Source of the DNA: Clostridiales bacterium
GTDB taxonomy: Bacteria; Bacillota; Clostridia; Christensenellales; Aristaeellaceae
Direction of reading: 5' to 3'
DNA: 64,000 nucleotides
Assembly: GCA_012729115.1 (NCBI GenBank)
Contig: JAAYDR010000098.1
Span: forward strand, 1-64,000
Shown here: in pieces, positions 17,284-26,848 of the stretch
How positions within the stretch are numbered: the stretch's first letter is position 1
How the letters are laid out: every line of letters begins with the position of its first letter
Position numbers and translations under genes: made by a program
The notes under the pieces: model-generated
Database searches by the model: none
Told to the model about the DNA's origin: nothing
The model's input: the letters and a program-made list of their open reading frames with translations, nothing else

Positions 17284-19107
17284 TTGGGAAAGAACAAGCG
17301 GACCAACATCGACCAGATCCTAATGCCGCAACCGGACCGGCGGCTTCTTCCGCATGTTCCCGACCCGGAAGGAATCCGCAGCACGCTGGACCGCAGATCC
17401 GATCATCCAGATGACAACCGCAAGCCCCAGCATGCCCGGTTTGCCGGCAACCGCTACCAGGTTTATATTCCCGTTCAGATCACTTTGTACGCGAACAGAA
17501 GGATTACTATCCATGCGATTGCTCAGGATATCTCACAAACGGGCATGCTGATTCGCCTGCCGGCGGGGGTTTCATTGCCGCCGCTTCCGCCCAACGCAAC
17601 TTGCACGCTTCGCTTTGAGCTGCAGCCCGGCGATTTGCAGGAGGGTACTGAAAACAAATATCGTGTGACAGCGAGGGTCGTCCGGCTGGATCTGGCCCAA
17701 AACAAAGTAGCAGTCCAGTTTCATGAACCACTGTATTCCTATCGCCGCAGGAGAAAGGATGGCCTTCTGGCCTCGCTGGCGATTATGTTCCTGTTCCTGG
17801 TAACGCTTGTCATCTTGCTGATGCGGGTGGAAAGCGTGATGTACTATAGCCAGAACAAGGTGCTATACACCTACTCCATTGTAACGGCCGGGTTTTTATT
17901 ATCGCGCTACCTGTTTGGCGCGATGTATCGCCCCTATCCGGTGGATCCGGATTACACCCCGTCCATTACCATCGTCATACCGTGCTTTAATGAAGAAACC
18001 TGGATCTCAAGAACGATCCTAAGCTGTATCGACCAGGACTATCCATTGGACAAACTGGAAATCATCATCGTGGACGACGGCTCCACCGACAAATCGGTGG
18101 AAGCCATCCAGGAAACAGTGAAACAGCTGTGGCAGGAGAGCGAGCGTTTTAAAACAAGGGAACGGATACGCGTTTTTTTCCAAAAGAAAAACCAGGGCAA
18201 ACGCGAAGCCATGGCCCTGGGTATCCACAATGCCAGAACCGAACTGATCGCTTTTGTGGACTCCGATAGTTTTTTGGAGCCTGATGCCATCCGGCATCTT
18301 GTTCAGCCGATGATTGACCCCAAAATGGCGGGGGTGTCCGGACGAACAGATGTGGTGAACACCTATACCAACCGGCTGACCAAGATGCAAAGCGTACGCT
18401 ACTATATTTCGTTCCGGATTATCAAGGCGGCCGAAGCCTATTTCAACTCGGTGATGTGCCTGTCCGGCCCGCTTTCCTGTTACCGGCTGTCAGTGGTACG
18501 TAAAGTGGTGGACGAGTGGCTGCACCAGACTTTTTTGGGGCGCAAGGCAACCTTTGGAGATGACCGGAGTCTGACAAACTTCGTGGTAAAAAACAACCGT
18601 ACCTATTATCAGGATACGGCGATCTGTTCCACGCTTGTTCCCAATAAGCATAAGGTTTTCCTGAAGCAGCAAATGCGCTGGAAACGTTCCTGGCTGCGGG
18701 AAAGCCTCAAGGCCGGGGAATTTATGTGGCGCAAGGAGCCCATCATGTCGTTATCCTTCTACATGGGCCTTTTGATTCCCCTGGTTGCGCCGCTGATCAT
18801 GGTGTACAATCTCATTTATGTTCCCATCGCATATCACATCTATCCAACCACCTTTTTACTGGGCATCTTGATGATGTCGCTGCTGATGAGCTTTACGCAG
18901 CTGTTGCTGAAAAAGAGCACCCTATGGTTCTACGGTATCTGGTTCTGTCTGTATTACGAGGCTGTATTGCTTTGGCAAATGCCTTACGCATGGATTACCT
19001 TCTGGGTGTCCGACTGGGGAACGCGCGGCTCCAAACGAAAGCGTGGCCGCAAGCAGGAGGCTGCAGAGTCCACTGCGATGCCCGTGAAGGAATCATTCTC
19101 CTCCTGA
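17284..19107 (+). CDS. PilZ-fused family 2 glycosyltransferase, putative c-di-GMP-controlled exopolysaccharide synthase
   Basis: The 607-residue membrane protein has an N-terminal PilZ-like domain (about 50-150) with the c-di-GMP motif DISQTG (residues 82-87) and an upstream Arg pair R52/R57, one residue wider than the canonical RxxxR. Two membrane helices follow (about 158-215), then a processive GT2 catalytic domain. It has DDGSTD near 263, DSDS near 325, GDDR near 424 and QQMRW near 461, the pattern of cellulose, hyaluronan and poly-GlcNAc synthases. C-terminal membrane helices (about 490-580) complete the channel. Translation starts at TTG 17284 behind AAGGAAGGGG. BcsA carries its PilZ domain at the C-terminal side, so the order here is different. 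Neighbouring deacetylase-fold and GH18 genes suggest an amino-sugar polymer. Confidence 0.88.
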   Translation: MGKNKRTNIDQILMPQPDRRLLPHVPDPEGIRSTLDRRSDHPDDNRKPQHARFAGNRYQVYIPVQITLYANRRITIHAIAQDISQTGMLIRLPAGVSLPPLPPNATCTLRFELQPGDLQEGTENKYRVTARVVRLDLAQNKVAVQFHEPLYSYRRRRKDGLLASLAIMFLFLVTLVILLMRVESVMYYSQNKVLYTYSIVTAGFLLSRYLFGAMYRPYPVDPDYTPSITIVIPCFNEETWISRTILSCIDQDYPLDKLEIIIVDDGSTDKSVEAIQETVKQLWQESERFKTRERIRVFFQKKNQGKREAMALGIHNARTELIAFVDSDSFLEPDAIRHLVQPMIDPKMAGVSGRTDVVNTYTNRLTKMQSVRYYISFRIIKAAEAYFNSVMCLSGPLSCYRLSVVRKVVDEWLHQTFLGRKATFGDDRSLTNFVVKNNRTYYQDTAICSTLVPNKHKVFLKQQMRWKRSWLRESLKAGEFMWRKEPIMSLSFYMGLLIPLVAPLIMVYNLIYVPIAYHIYPTTFLLGILMMSLLMSFTQLLLKKSTLWFYGIWFCLYYEAVLLWQMPYAWITFWVSDWGTRGSKRKRGRKQEAAESTAMPVKESFSS

Positions 19108-19151
19108 TAAAAGACTGACAGGATTTTAGTTGGAAGGAGTGGCATATCCCT

Positions 19152-21059
19152 ATGCAAAACCAGCCTGAAACCGCCAAAGCATCAGACAAAACGCTGGCCC
19201 GCCTTCGCCGTTTTAACCGCGTCAAGGTTGTCCGCACCGCATTACAGGTAGCCTTGTTAGTCGGTGCTGTGGTCTTTGGTGTTATTTCGCTGATCAATAA
19301 CCGGGTGAACCAAAGCACAGCAGAAGACCATTCGGTGAGAGCTGAGATTCCCACCGATCAGGAACCGAGCTTTATCGCCCTGTCCTATCCCGGGTTGACC
19401 AAATCCGAAAGCCTGACCAGCAAGATTGTCAATGACAAGGTGTTTGCCAAGCAGATGGCCGTTCTGAAGCAAATGGGCTATGTTACGATATCCCAGCAGG
19501 ATATTCTCAACTATTACCTCAACTACGGAAGCCTGCCTGAGAAAGCCCTGTTTCTGATTTTTGAGGATGGCATCCGCAACACCGTCGCTCTTGCACAGGA
19601 TGTACTGAAAGAAAATAATTACCAAGCCACCGTATGTACCTATGTTAATAACATGGGAGAAGTCAACAGCAAGTTCATCACCTCCCCCATTCTAAAGTCT
19701 CTCAAAGGCAGCGGCACATGGGAGATCGGCACGAATGGTTACCGGCTGTCCTACATCAATGTATACGATCGCTACGGCAATTACTTCGGCCACTTAAACG
19801 GCCAGGAATTTGTTAAGGTCTACGAATATCTGTGGCGGGACTACAATCACTACCTCATGGATTTTAAGCGGGATGAGGATCGCTTGCGTGAGGAAAGTGA
19901 CAAGGAACTGATCCAGCGCATCAAACGGGATTATACATTAATGGAAGAAACCTTCCTCAAGGACCTGGGCGCCGTGCCCGGGCTGTATATCCTGATGCAC
20001 TCCAACACCGGCGCTTTCGGAACGGACCCTATTGCCAGCAACACCAACCGCGATAGCCTGACAAGCATTTTTGCCATGAACTTCAATCGCCAGGGCACGT
20101 GCCTGAACACCCTCGATTCCTCCATTTATGACCTGTCGAGGCTGCAGGTGCAAAGTTATTTCTCCACCAATCATCTGCTGATGCGAATTCAGGACGACAT
20201 TGGGGAGGAAATGGCCTTCATCACCGGGGATGATCAGGAAGCGGGGAACTGGTATGTGGATAAAGGCGTGGCGGAGTTTACCGGCAACAAGATCATCCTG
20301 ACCACGCCGCCCCGGGGAGAAGCCCTGATGACGCTTAAAAACAAGCTCTTTACCGATTTCGATTTGACGATAACGCTTGAGGGTAATGTGGTGGGTTGTC
20401 AAAGCGTCTATTTGCGTACAGACCGCCGTTTGGAAAGCGGGATTCAAGTCGCCCTGGAAAACAATGAACTGGTCATCCGGGATTTGAGTGATACAGATAA
20501 GGAACTCTTTCGCAAAGACTTGTTTGAACTGGATGGCGGCCCGTTTATTTCCCAGCAGGAAGATGAACGAAACGGTTTGATCACGCTGCAAAAGGCAATC
20601 ATCGAGTTTGACGAGGATCCCCGTCGGGTGGAAGAAGCCAAAGTGAAGCTTATGGAACTTGAGCAAACGCCCGTTTTACCGCTGGATCAGGGGGGTACGC
20701 CCTACTACCCGGTGCTGGACATATCCGACCGGGCAAGCCGCAAACTTCGCATCCGGTTGGTAGGATCCCGCATGAGTGTGTGGGTGGACGACAAGGCGGC
20801 TGTGGAACAGCTTTCGGTTTCCTCTCCGCAAGTCGGTTCCATAGCCTTCGGATCAAAAGTATACATGGATGATGAGTACAGCCAGCGTTTTTTGTATGAT
20901 GATGTATACGATGCCGTGTTTATAAGCCCTGTTGTCCGAAATGCGGAGAATCAAGATAAGATTGAATATGCCTATGAACTCACGCAGCGGCAGACTTTCA
21001 ACTCGACAATTACACGCTGGGTCAACACGGTCGTAGATTTCTTTTTGAATAATTTCTAG
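19152..21059 (+). CDS. Membrane-anchored NodB-fold pseudo-deacetylase with C-terminal beta-sandwich
   Basis: The 635-residue protein has an N-terminal membrane anchor (about 30-50, ALQVALLVGAVVFGVISL), a NodB-fold domain (about 70-330) and a C-terminal region resembling a concanavalin/LamG-type sandwich (about 345-600). The family motif TFDD appears as IFED, so the catalytic Asp is Glu. The metal-binding S/T-H-xxx-H segment is replaced by a His-less GTNGYRLSY, so deacetylation is doubtful and the domain may bind the nascent polymer. PgaB and DUF2334-type partners of synthases occupy a similar position in other polysaccharide operons. GGAAGGAG lies 12 bp before the ATG. It sits 44 bp after the synthase gene. 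Confidence 0.75.
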   Translation: MQNQPETAKASDKTLARLRRFNRVKVVRTALQVALLVGAVVFGVISLINNRVNQSTAEDHSVRAEIPTDQEPSFIALSYPGLTKSESLTSKIVNDKVFAKQMAVLKQMGYVTISQQDILNYYLNYGSLPEKALFLIFEDGIRNTVALAQDVLKENNYQATVCTYVNNMGEVNSKFITSPILKSLKGSGTWEIGTNGYRLSYINVYDRYGNYFGHLNGQEFVKVYEYLWRDYNHYLMDFKRDEDRLREESDKELIQRIKRDYTLMEETFLKDLGAVPGLYILMHSNTGAFGTDPIASNTNRDSLTSIFAMNFNRQGTCLNTLDSSIYDLSRLQVQSYFSTNHLLMRIQDDIGEEMAFITGDDQEAGNWYVDKGVAEFTGNKIILTTPPRGEALMTLKNKLFTDFDLTITLEGNVVGCQSVYLRTDRRLESGIQVALENNELVIRDLSDTDKELFRKDLFELDGGPFISQQEDERNGLITLQKAIIEFDEDPRRVEEAKVKLMELEQTPVLPLDQGGTPYYPVLDISDRASRKLRIRLVGSRMSVWVDDKAAVEQLSVSSPQVGSIAFGSKVYMDDEYSQRFLYDDVYDAVFISPVVRNAENQDKIEYAYELTQRQTFNSTITRWVNTVVDFFLNNF

Positions 21060-21071
21060 GGGATGTTTTTC

Positions 21072-22088
21072 GTGAGCAAGGTTTTTTGTATTCTGATATG
21101 CCTGCTAATGCTTTCATTTTCTGCGACGAGTACGGCCTTTGCCGCCAGCTTTACCTATGGCGCATGGCTGCCTTACTGGGACATCGCGACCTCACTGGAT
21201 GAAACGGAAGCATTGCACAGCGGGCTGAATACATTGATAGCCTTTGCCTGCCTGTTTGATAACAACGACCGTTTACTTATGCCGGAAGAGACAGAGGAAC
21301 TCCTGGTTGCCTTACAGACTTCATATGCTTCAGAGGAAAAAGCGGTGTTTCTTTCTATCGTCAATGATGTGGAAATCTCCGATGGCAAGTATGAGAATAA
21401 GTCATCCGCATTGCTGACACGCCTTTTTCAAAGTGAGGAGTCCCAAAGCAGACATCTGGAAGAACTGGCGGCTCTGATCGATACCTATCAACTTAAGGGC
21501 CTTGAACTGGATTATGAGAACATCAAAGGAAATACCGACCTGTGGGCGTCCTATGCCCTGTTTATAGAAAAGGTATGGGCCATGTGTCAGCGGGATTCCG
21601 TTCGTCTTCGCATCGTCCTTCCCTGGGATGCCCCTAAGTATATTGCACTGCCGGAAGGCCCGGAGTATTCGGTGATGTGTTACAATCTCTATGGTTATCA
21701 CAGCGGCGCAGGCCCCAAGGCTGATCTGGATTTTTTAAAGGCCACCTGCGAACTGTACCGGCATGTGCCTTCCCCGGTCTCCATGGCTTTTGCGACAGGG
21801 GGATTCGACTGGCATGAAGGCAGGATAACAGCTCTGACACAAGAGGAAGCGCAGGAACAGTTGTACATGGCGCAAATTGTTCCCCAGCGGGACATGTTAA
21901 GCGGTGCCATGACTGCAACATACCAGGAAGACGGTGTACAACATGAACTGTGGTATGCGGACGCTTTGACTCTTCAAATTTGGCGGGATTTGTGCGCCCA
22001 ATACGGCTTTGGCTCCTTCGATCTGTTTCGGCTCGGCGGAAATGACAGGTTGGACTGGGAAGCACAGCTTTTTAACGTGGAGCCATAA
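21072..22088 (+). CDS. Secreted GH18-like glycoside hydrolase
   Basis: The product of about 338 residues starts with a signal peptide (FCILICLLMLSFSATSTAFA) and continues as a TIM barrel resembling family 18 chitinase/endo-N-acetylglucosaminidase-type enzymes. The signature strand GLELDYENIK carries the expected catalytic Glu near residue 149, matching the DxxDxDxE pattern at its final D-x-E. The next barrel strands VMCYNLYGYHS and AFATGGFDWH also fit. It may trim or release the polymer made by the upstream synthase, as hydrolases do in cellulose and Pga systems (inference). I prefer GTG 21072, which has AGGGGAT at suitable distance; ATG 21063 is 9 bp upstream and has its ribosome site too close. 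Confidence 0.78.
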   Translation: MSKVFCILICLLMLSFSATSTAFAASFTYGAWLPYWDIATSLDETEALHSGLNTLIAFACLFDNNDRLLMPEETEELLVALQTSYASEEKAVFLSIVNDVEISDGKYENKSSALLTRLFQSEESQSRHLEELAALIDTYQLKGLELDYENIKGNTDLWASYALFIEKVWAMCQRDSVRLRIVLPWDAPKYIALPEGPEYSVMCYNLYGYHSGAGPKADLDFLKATCELYRHVPSPVSMAFATGGFDWHEGRITALTQEEAQEQLYMAQIVPQRDMLSGAMTATYQEDGVQHELWYADALTLQIWRDLCAQYGFGSFDLFRLGGNDRLDWEAQLFNVEP

Positions 22089-22103
22089 CAAGGGGGTGGC
22101 TAT

Positions 22104-24371
22104 ATGAACCAGAAGAAACAGCTTGGTACAACGATCATTCTGCTGTTGGTCATCATTGTCTGTACGGGCAGCGTTCTGTATTTACGTTCTCGAAATCAAA
22201 CCACAGCGGCTCAGTCCCTTTCATCACCCATATCCCAGGAAATCGACACAGCCCTGAGACTGTTTGAAACAAACAGCGTCCGGGAGAAAGCCAGGCTGCA
22301 AACAGCCGCTGAAAATCAGAACGGACTGAAGGCCGAGCTTGTTTTTCTCGGGCTTACCGATGAGGATTCAATGAGTCAGCTTTTATCTGCGCTGCAACAG
22401 AGCGATATCATCGCATCGTTTTATGTCACGGGGGCGGACGTTACGACCTATCCCCAGAGCCTGCTTCAAATCAGCAACAGCAATCATTTCACAGGCGTAG
22501 CTTATGCTGGCAACACGAACAGTTCCAGCGCCACCGTAGGCAAGCGCGCAATAGCTGATATCATCCGTACAAGCACGACCATCCAGTCAATCACAGGAAT
22601 ACGTCCTGTCCAGATGCTGGCGCTTACGCAGCCTGACGATGTGTTTCTGACTGCGGCTTCTGCCAGCTCCATCAAAACGGTTGTTGTTCCTTCCCAAGTG
22701 GTGCCATCAGTCAATAATCAAACTTTGCCGCCCGTACAAGAGCTAATGGATGATCTGCCCCATGGTTCCATTCTGTGTATGAAGTTGGGAGGAATTGCGC
22801 AAGAAACAGTGGATTACTACTCACAATTCTTTTCTGCACTCAAGAATACGGAATTGCCCCTTCAAGCACAGAAGCTGTCGGAATCCACCATTACCCCTGT
22901 CAAAGAGATACAGCGCATCTATACTACGGAACGCGCCGTTTGCTTCACCTTTTCAGGCTTGGGAAATCAGGCGGAACTGAATGGCGTGTTGGATGCATTG
23001 CGGAGCGTTGGTGGAACAGGCACTTTCTTTGTAGCACGGAACGATTTATCGGACCGTGCCGAGCAGGTCAACCAGATCCTCAGTGAAGGTCATACCTTGG
23101 GCATTGCAGTTCAATCTGCCATGTTTTCCACGGCGGATGCTCTGCTGCAGGAACTGCTCAGTACTCAGGATGAGTTGCGATCAAAATTTGCCTACACTGA
23201 TGATCTGCCTGTTCGCCCTTCGTATGGCGGATATACTGACTTGCTGCGGCAGGCATGCGGTATGGGCAAGTTCACCCTTCTATCTGCAATGGTGAACGTT
23301 GTAAAAGCGGAGGATATGAGAGTAACAGATCCATCTGTCGTATTTCTGGAGCGATTCCCTGTGAGCAACGGATTTTTGCAGCGGGGCGCGATCATCCATT
23401 TCCAAATGAATCAATATCAGTATAGCGATACGATGCTGAGCGAACTGGTCAAGAGGGTGGCCAGGGAGCGGAACATGTACGACCTGAAGCCGGCGATGGC
23501 GGTTGTAAACAACAAGGAATACACCTATACGTATCCTGTCGCAAAAAGCGCAATGCTCCCGGAAGTCAGAGATGCGATATATCCAGGACAGTTGAAGAAT
23601 CGGCCTATCGATGCCATTGTTTCGCGCTACATTGGCATTGATTGGATCAACTCCACCTCCTTTTTACCGGGGTTTACCTCGCAGGAGGTAAAAAGGCTTG
23701 ACAAGAAAGGTACCGTAGCAGCAGATCAGAACGTCATCTTTCTGACCTTTGATGATTGGGGGACCGACGAATCAATCACTCGAATCCTGGATGTGCTGAA
23801 AGCCCACAGCGCAAAGGCGACCTTCTTTATTCGAACGGAAAATATGGTCTACAATCCCAATTTGCTTCGGGCCATTGCCATGGAAGGCCATGCCATAGGC
23901 AGCCATACCCGCAAACATCTGCCTTTGGCCATCGATACGGGCTCAGGCCGTAAATTCTCCGAGTTATCAACCACACAATTGGAGGAACTGGAGAAGGATC
24001 TGGTAGCAAGCTATGAGGACTTGCAGTCCGTGATCGGCGATATCAAGATTGACGGCAGACCTGCTTTGACCAAATTATTCAGGCCTCCCACACTTGCAGT
24101 AAGCAAGAGCGGGTTGGCAAAGGTTTTTGACTGCGGCTTCACCTATTCCGTTTCCGGAAGCTATACCACCCAGGATTATAAAGCAAAAAGCGCCTCCAGT
24201 CTTGCGGACGCATTGAAACGCTATACCAAAAACGGCGCGATACTGATCATGCATATGTCGGACACAAGCATCTACACGGCCGACGGTTTGGATATGTATC
24301 TAAGAGAAATGGAGATGCGCCTTGATGATAACGCTTACCGGTTTCTAAGCCTAAGCGAAGCGCTGAAGTGA
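22104..24371 (+). CDS. Membrane-anchored protein with three NodB-fold domains, only the last with an active site
   Basis: The 755-residue protein has an N-terminal signal anchor (IILLLVIIVCTGSVLYL) and three successive NodB-like domains. The first (about 70-260) and second (about 275-470) have lost the metal ligands; the second reads FTFSGL where TFDD is expected. The third (about 540-755) is intact: LTFDDWGTD, SHTRKH, LFRPPT and LIMHMSD supply the catalytic base, metal ligands and active-site Arg and His. It should N-deacetylate an amino-sugar polymer outside the membrane. It is the last gene of the operon, 15 bp after the GH18 gene with AAGGGGG as ribosome site, and ends just before a strong terminator. 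As the only apparently active deacetylase of the cluster it is likely the key modifying enzyme. Confidence 0.85.
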   Translation: MNQKKQLGTTIILLLVIIVCTGSVLYLRSRNQTTAAQSLSSPISQEIDTALRLFETNSVREKARLQTAAENQNGLKAELVFLGLTDEDSMSQLLSALQQSDIIASFYVTGADVTTYPQSLLQISNSNHFTGVAYAGNTNSSSATVGKRAIADIIRTSTTIQSITGIRPVQMLALTQPDDVFLTAASASSIKTVVVPSQVVPSVNNQTLPPVQELMDDLPHGSILCMKLGGIAQETVDYYSQFFSALKNTELPLQAQKLSESTITPVKEIQRIYTTERAVCFTFSGLGNQAELNGVLDALRSVGGTGTFFVARNDLSDRAEQVNQILSEGHTLGIAVQSAMFSTADALLQELLSTQDELRSKFAYTDDLPVRPSYGGYTDLLRQACGMGKFTLLSAMVNVVKAEDMRVTDPSVVFLERFPVSNGFLQRGAIIHFQMNQYQYSDTMLSELVKRVARERNMYDLKPAMAVVNNKEYTYTYPVAKSAMLPEVRDAIYPGQLKNRPIDAIVSRYIGIDWINSTSFLPGFTSQEVKRLDKKGTVAADQNVIFLTFDDWGTDESITRILDVLKAHSAKATFFIRTENMVYNPNLLRAIAMEGHAIGSHTRKHLPLAIDTGSGRKFSELSTTQLEELEKDLVASYEDLQSVIGDIKIDGRPALTKLFRPPTLAVSKSGLAKVFDCGFTYSVSGSYTTQDYKAKSASSLADALKRYTKNGAILIMHMSDTSIYTADGLDMYLREMEMRLDDNAYRFLSLSEALK

Positions 24372-24398
24372 TGAAATCGAACTTAGCACAGCAAAGCG

Positions 24399-24436
24399 AA
24401 GAACTGGACCTTGTTAAAGGCCCAGTTCTTTTCCTT
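24399..24436. terminator. Bidirectional terminator between the exopolysaccharide operon and the CARDB gene
   Basis: AAGAACTGG (24399-24407) pairs with CCAGTTCTT (24422-24430); an inner CCTT/AAGG pairing leaves the loop GTTA. A T-rich tail (TTCCTTTT) follows on the plus strand. The stop codon of the convergent gene (24414-24416) lies in the loop, so the last codons of that gene form one arm of the stem. Confidence 0.8.
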
Positions 24437-26699
24437 TTGTTTCCCGAGCAGAACGGCTGGTGGCTCTTCTCTTGGGGGGTTCTTTCCCGGTGTCTGGACT
24501 CACACCTTCATCAAACGAATTATGGAAGCTGGTTGGTTCCGGATCAAAGGAATCACTGACACGGTCGTCGGTATGAAGGGTTTCTTCCTCTCCTCCCTGA
24601 TCCTCTTTGCTGTAATCCCCATAACCTTCCTGATACAGATCGTTGTATTCTTCTGCATATCCACGGCCGGAGCCATTATGTTGGGGACTGTCTGCATACC
24701 CATCCTGGTCCTGGTCATCACCCTCCTGACTGTAGGGGTAACTGTCTCCAGCGCCGTATGCATCCTCGTATGATTCCTCGTACAAAACGCCCTCTTGTTC
24801 TTTTTTATCAAAGACATCATGGCCGCCGTAAAGGTCATCGTCGTAGATGGTGGGGGGTGTCTGGCGCTTCATTTCGGGGATGGCCTTGCGATCGTAAGCG
24901 TCCCGGACATACTTCATATGAGGCAGTTCCACGTCATCCAGAGGAACCTTGGTTTTCTCATGATCCAAGCCGCCAGCCCTCTTCACAGGGGCCTTTGATG
25001 CAGTCTGTTTGTCTGGGGAAAGTTTTTCCTTGCCGATATTGACCGCTGCATCCTGTTCCTCCGACTCCGCGGGGGTGACATAGTCCCTGCGCTTGGCCCT
25101 TTCCAGATGATCGTAAGCAGCCTCAGATGCCTTCTTCTGCTCCGCTCTTCGCTTGGTGGCGATGACCAGCACTACCATACACGCGATGAGCAACAGGCCA
25201 CAGATGATGAGAACGGGAAACAGAACACTTCGGATGATTTTGGGAATCGTCCCGATGCTCTGGTCGCGGATGGGAGGCATGGTCATGGGAATAAAAACAG
25301 GTTCCGCTGTGGGATCCGGTACGGGAGTTGGTGTCTCGGGTGCGGGGGTGGGCACAGAAAAGGCAATTTGCATTTCATTGCTTTTGAAAGTGAGGGAATT
25401 ATCCAGTGCATCCTTGGCGGATGCGGTGAACTGATATTTGCCCGGCATGGATAGAGCAGCATCTCTGGTCAAACTCCGGGTCTGCCCTGCAGCGATGGAG
25501 GAGAATGTATAGATCTTGGTGTCTCCATGAAGAATATCCACATTCTTTGCATCCATCTGGCTGTCATTGGTGATGACAACAGAGAAGCGCACACGACCGG
25601 GCTGCTCGTAGACTTCAGTACGGTCGGGATTTGCCACCACGGTCAGATGCAGGCTTTGGTTGGGTTCCACGGCGGTTAACGTGAGGCTGTCGGTCGCCAG
25701 GGATACTTCCGTACCCGTATTGTCTATGGCGGTGATTGTAAACTGATAGTCCGTCGTTTTGGTAAGGGTGATTTCCTTTTCCAGCTTTAGGGTTCCATTC
25801 TTTGCAAGGGACTGGTTGGAGAACACCTCGCCCAACGTGGGATCCGTCACGCGAAGATCGCTGTAATCTACATTTCCCTTGTTGGTGAGCTCCAGGGTGA
25901 GGGTGACCTTGCCATTGGTGGTAACACCTTTTGCACTGGAGGTTAACTTGGCGGTCATCGCCGGGTCACCATAAACGATGGTGGCCGCCTCCACCTTTAC
26001 TGTTTCCTTCCCGGAAGACCCGGCAATCTGGTAGGCAATCACAGCCTCGCTGATCAAATTCTTTTTGCCCATAGTGACGGGAAACTTCACCTGCGCGGTT
26101 TCCCCTGCTTTAAGCTCAGCAATCTTCTGAGCGGTTTTGTTGATATTGCTGTGCTCCTGAACCGTCACGTTCTGCAACGATACGGTGCCCGTATTGATGA
26201 TGTCGTACTTGACTGTAACGGTTTGGCCTTCCCGGGCTGTGCCGGGGCTGATGGTCCGCTTTACGTCAATGCCCGCATCCGCCGCCTGGTATGCAATTTT
26301 TCCCCGGATGGGCTGGCTTTGGGAATAGCTGCTGCCGTTGTCATGATACAGCGTGTACTTGACAAAAAAGACCACAGAGCCGTTTTCCAGCGTACGCTGG
26401 TTTACATCCCAGTTGCCTGTCCACGTTTTGGTTTCCCCTGCTTTCAGCAAGGCTGCGCCGTTATCTCCGAAGTCCTTGACCAACTGATTGATGGGATTGT
26501 AAAGAATGACAGGATCCCTCATATCCGTATCGCCGGAATTGGATATGCTGATGGTAATACTTACAGGACCCGGACCTGTCAGGTTTTGGGGGGTTACCTC
26601 CATGTTGCAAACAATGGGGTCCACCTCCGCCAGCGCAAGGCATGCCAAAGCCGACAGTGTGGCCGCAATCAGCATACATACAAGCAATTTCCGTTTCAT
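24414..26699 (-). CDS. Membrane-anchored protein with repeated CARDB/Ig-like domains and acidic cytoplasmic tail
   Basis: The product (about 761 residues from ATG 26699) has a signal peptide (LLVCMLIAATLSALACLALA). Four to five CARDB-like beta-sandwich repeats follow, each with the pattern of a disordered-loop phrase such as ITISISNSGDTD, YDIINTGTVSLQ, LELTNKGNVDYSD or VVITNDSQMDAKN. A Pro/Thr linker, one membrane helix (VLFPVLIICGLLLIACMVVLVI) and a 230-residue charged, Tyr/Asp/Glu-rich tail complete it. Such proteins bind proteins or sugars at the cell surface; no enzyme activity is evident. Start choice is uncertain: ATG 26780 has a better site (GGAAAG) and lies nearer the promoter, but ATG 26699 begins the signal peptide. 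The gene converges on the exopolysaccharide operon. Confidence 0.8.
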   Translation of the reverse strand: MKRKLLVCMLIAATLSALACLALAEVDPIVCNMEVTPQNLTGPGPVSITISISNSGDTDMRDPVILYNPINQLVKDFGDNGAALLKAGETKTWTGNWDVNQRTLENGSVVFFVKYTLYHDNGSSYSQSQPIRGKIAYQAADAGIDVKRTISPGTAREGQTVTVKYDIINTGTVSLQNVTVQEHSNINKTAQKIAELKAGETAQVKFPVTMGKKNLISEAVIAYQIAGSSGKETVKVEAATIVYGDPAMTAKLTSSAKGVTTNGKVTLTLELTNKGNVDYSDLRVTDPTLGEVFSNQSLAKNGTLKLEKEITLTKTTDYQFTITAIDNTGTEVSLATDSLTLTAVEPNQSLHLTVVANPDRTEVYEQPGRVRFSVVITNDSQMDAKNVDILHGDTKIYTFSSIAAGQTRSLTRDAALSMPGKYQFTASAKDALDNSLTFKSNEMQIAFSVPTPAPETPTPVPDPTAEPVFIPMTMPPIRDQSIGTIPKIIRSVLFPVLIICGLLLIACMVVLVIATKRRAEQKKASEAAYDHLERAKRRDYVTPAESEEQDAAVNIGKEKLSPDKQTASKAPVKRAGGLDHEKTKVPLDDVELPHMKYVRDAYDRKAIPEMKRQTPPTIYDDDLYGGHDVFDKKEQEGVLYEESYEDAYGAGDSYPYSQEGDDQDQDGYADSPQHNGSGRGYAEEYNDLYQEGYGDYSKEDQGGEEETLHTDDRVSDSFDPEPTSFHNSFDEGVSPDTGKEPPKRRATSRSARETKGKELGL

Positions 26700-26848
26700 G
26701 ATAGCTGGCGGACGCTGGACAGCGCCCTTCCTCCCTTCGGCAAACCGGCCGACGATGACGGTTTGCAGCGAATGATTCATAGATATGCTTTCCATACGTT
26801 TATTAAATATACCGCATGGCAGGTTTGGTTCACGAATACTACTATTTT

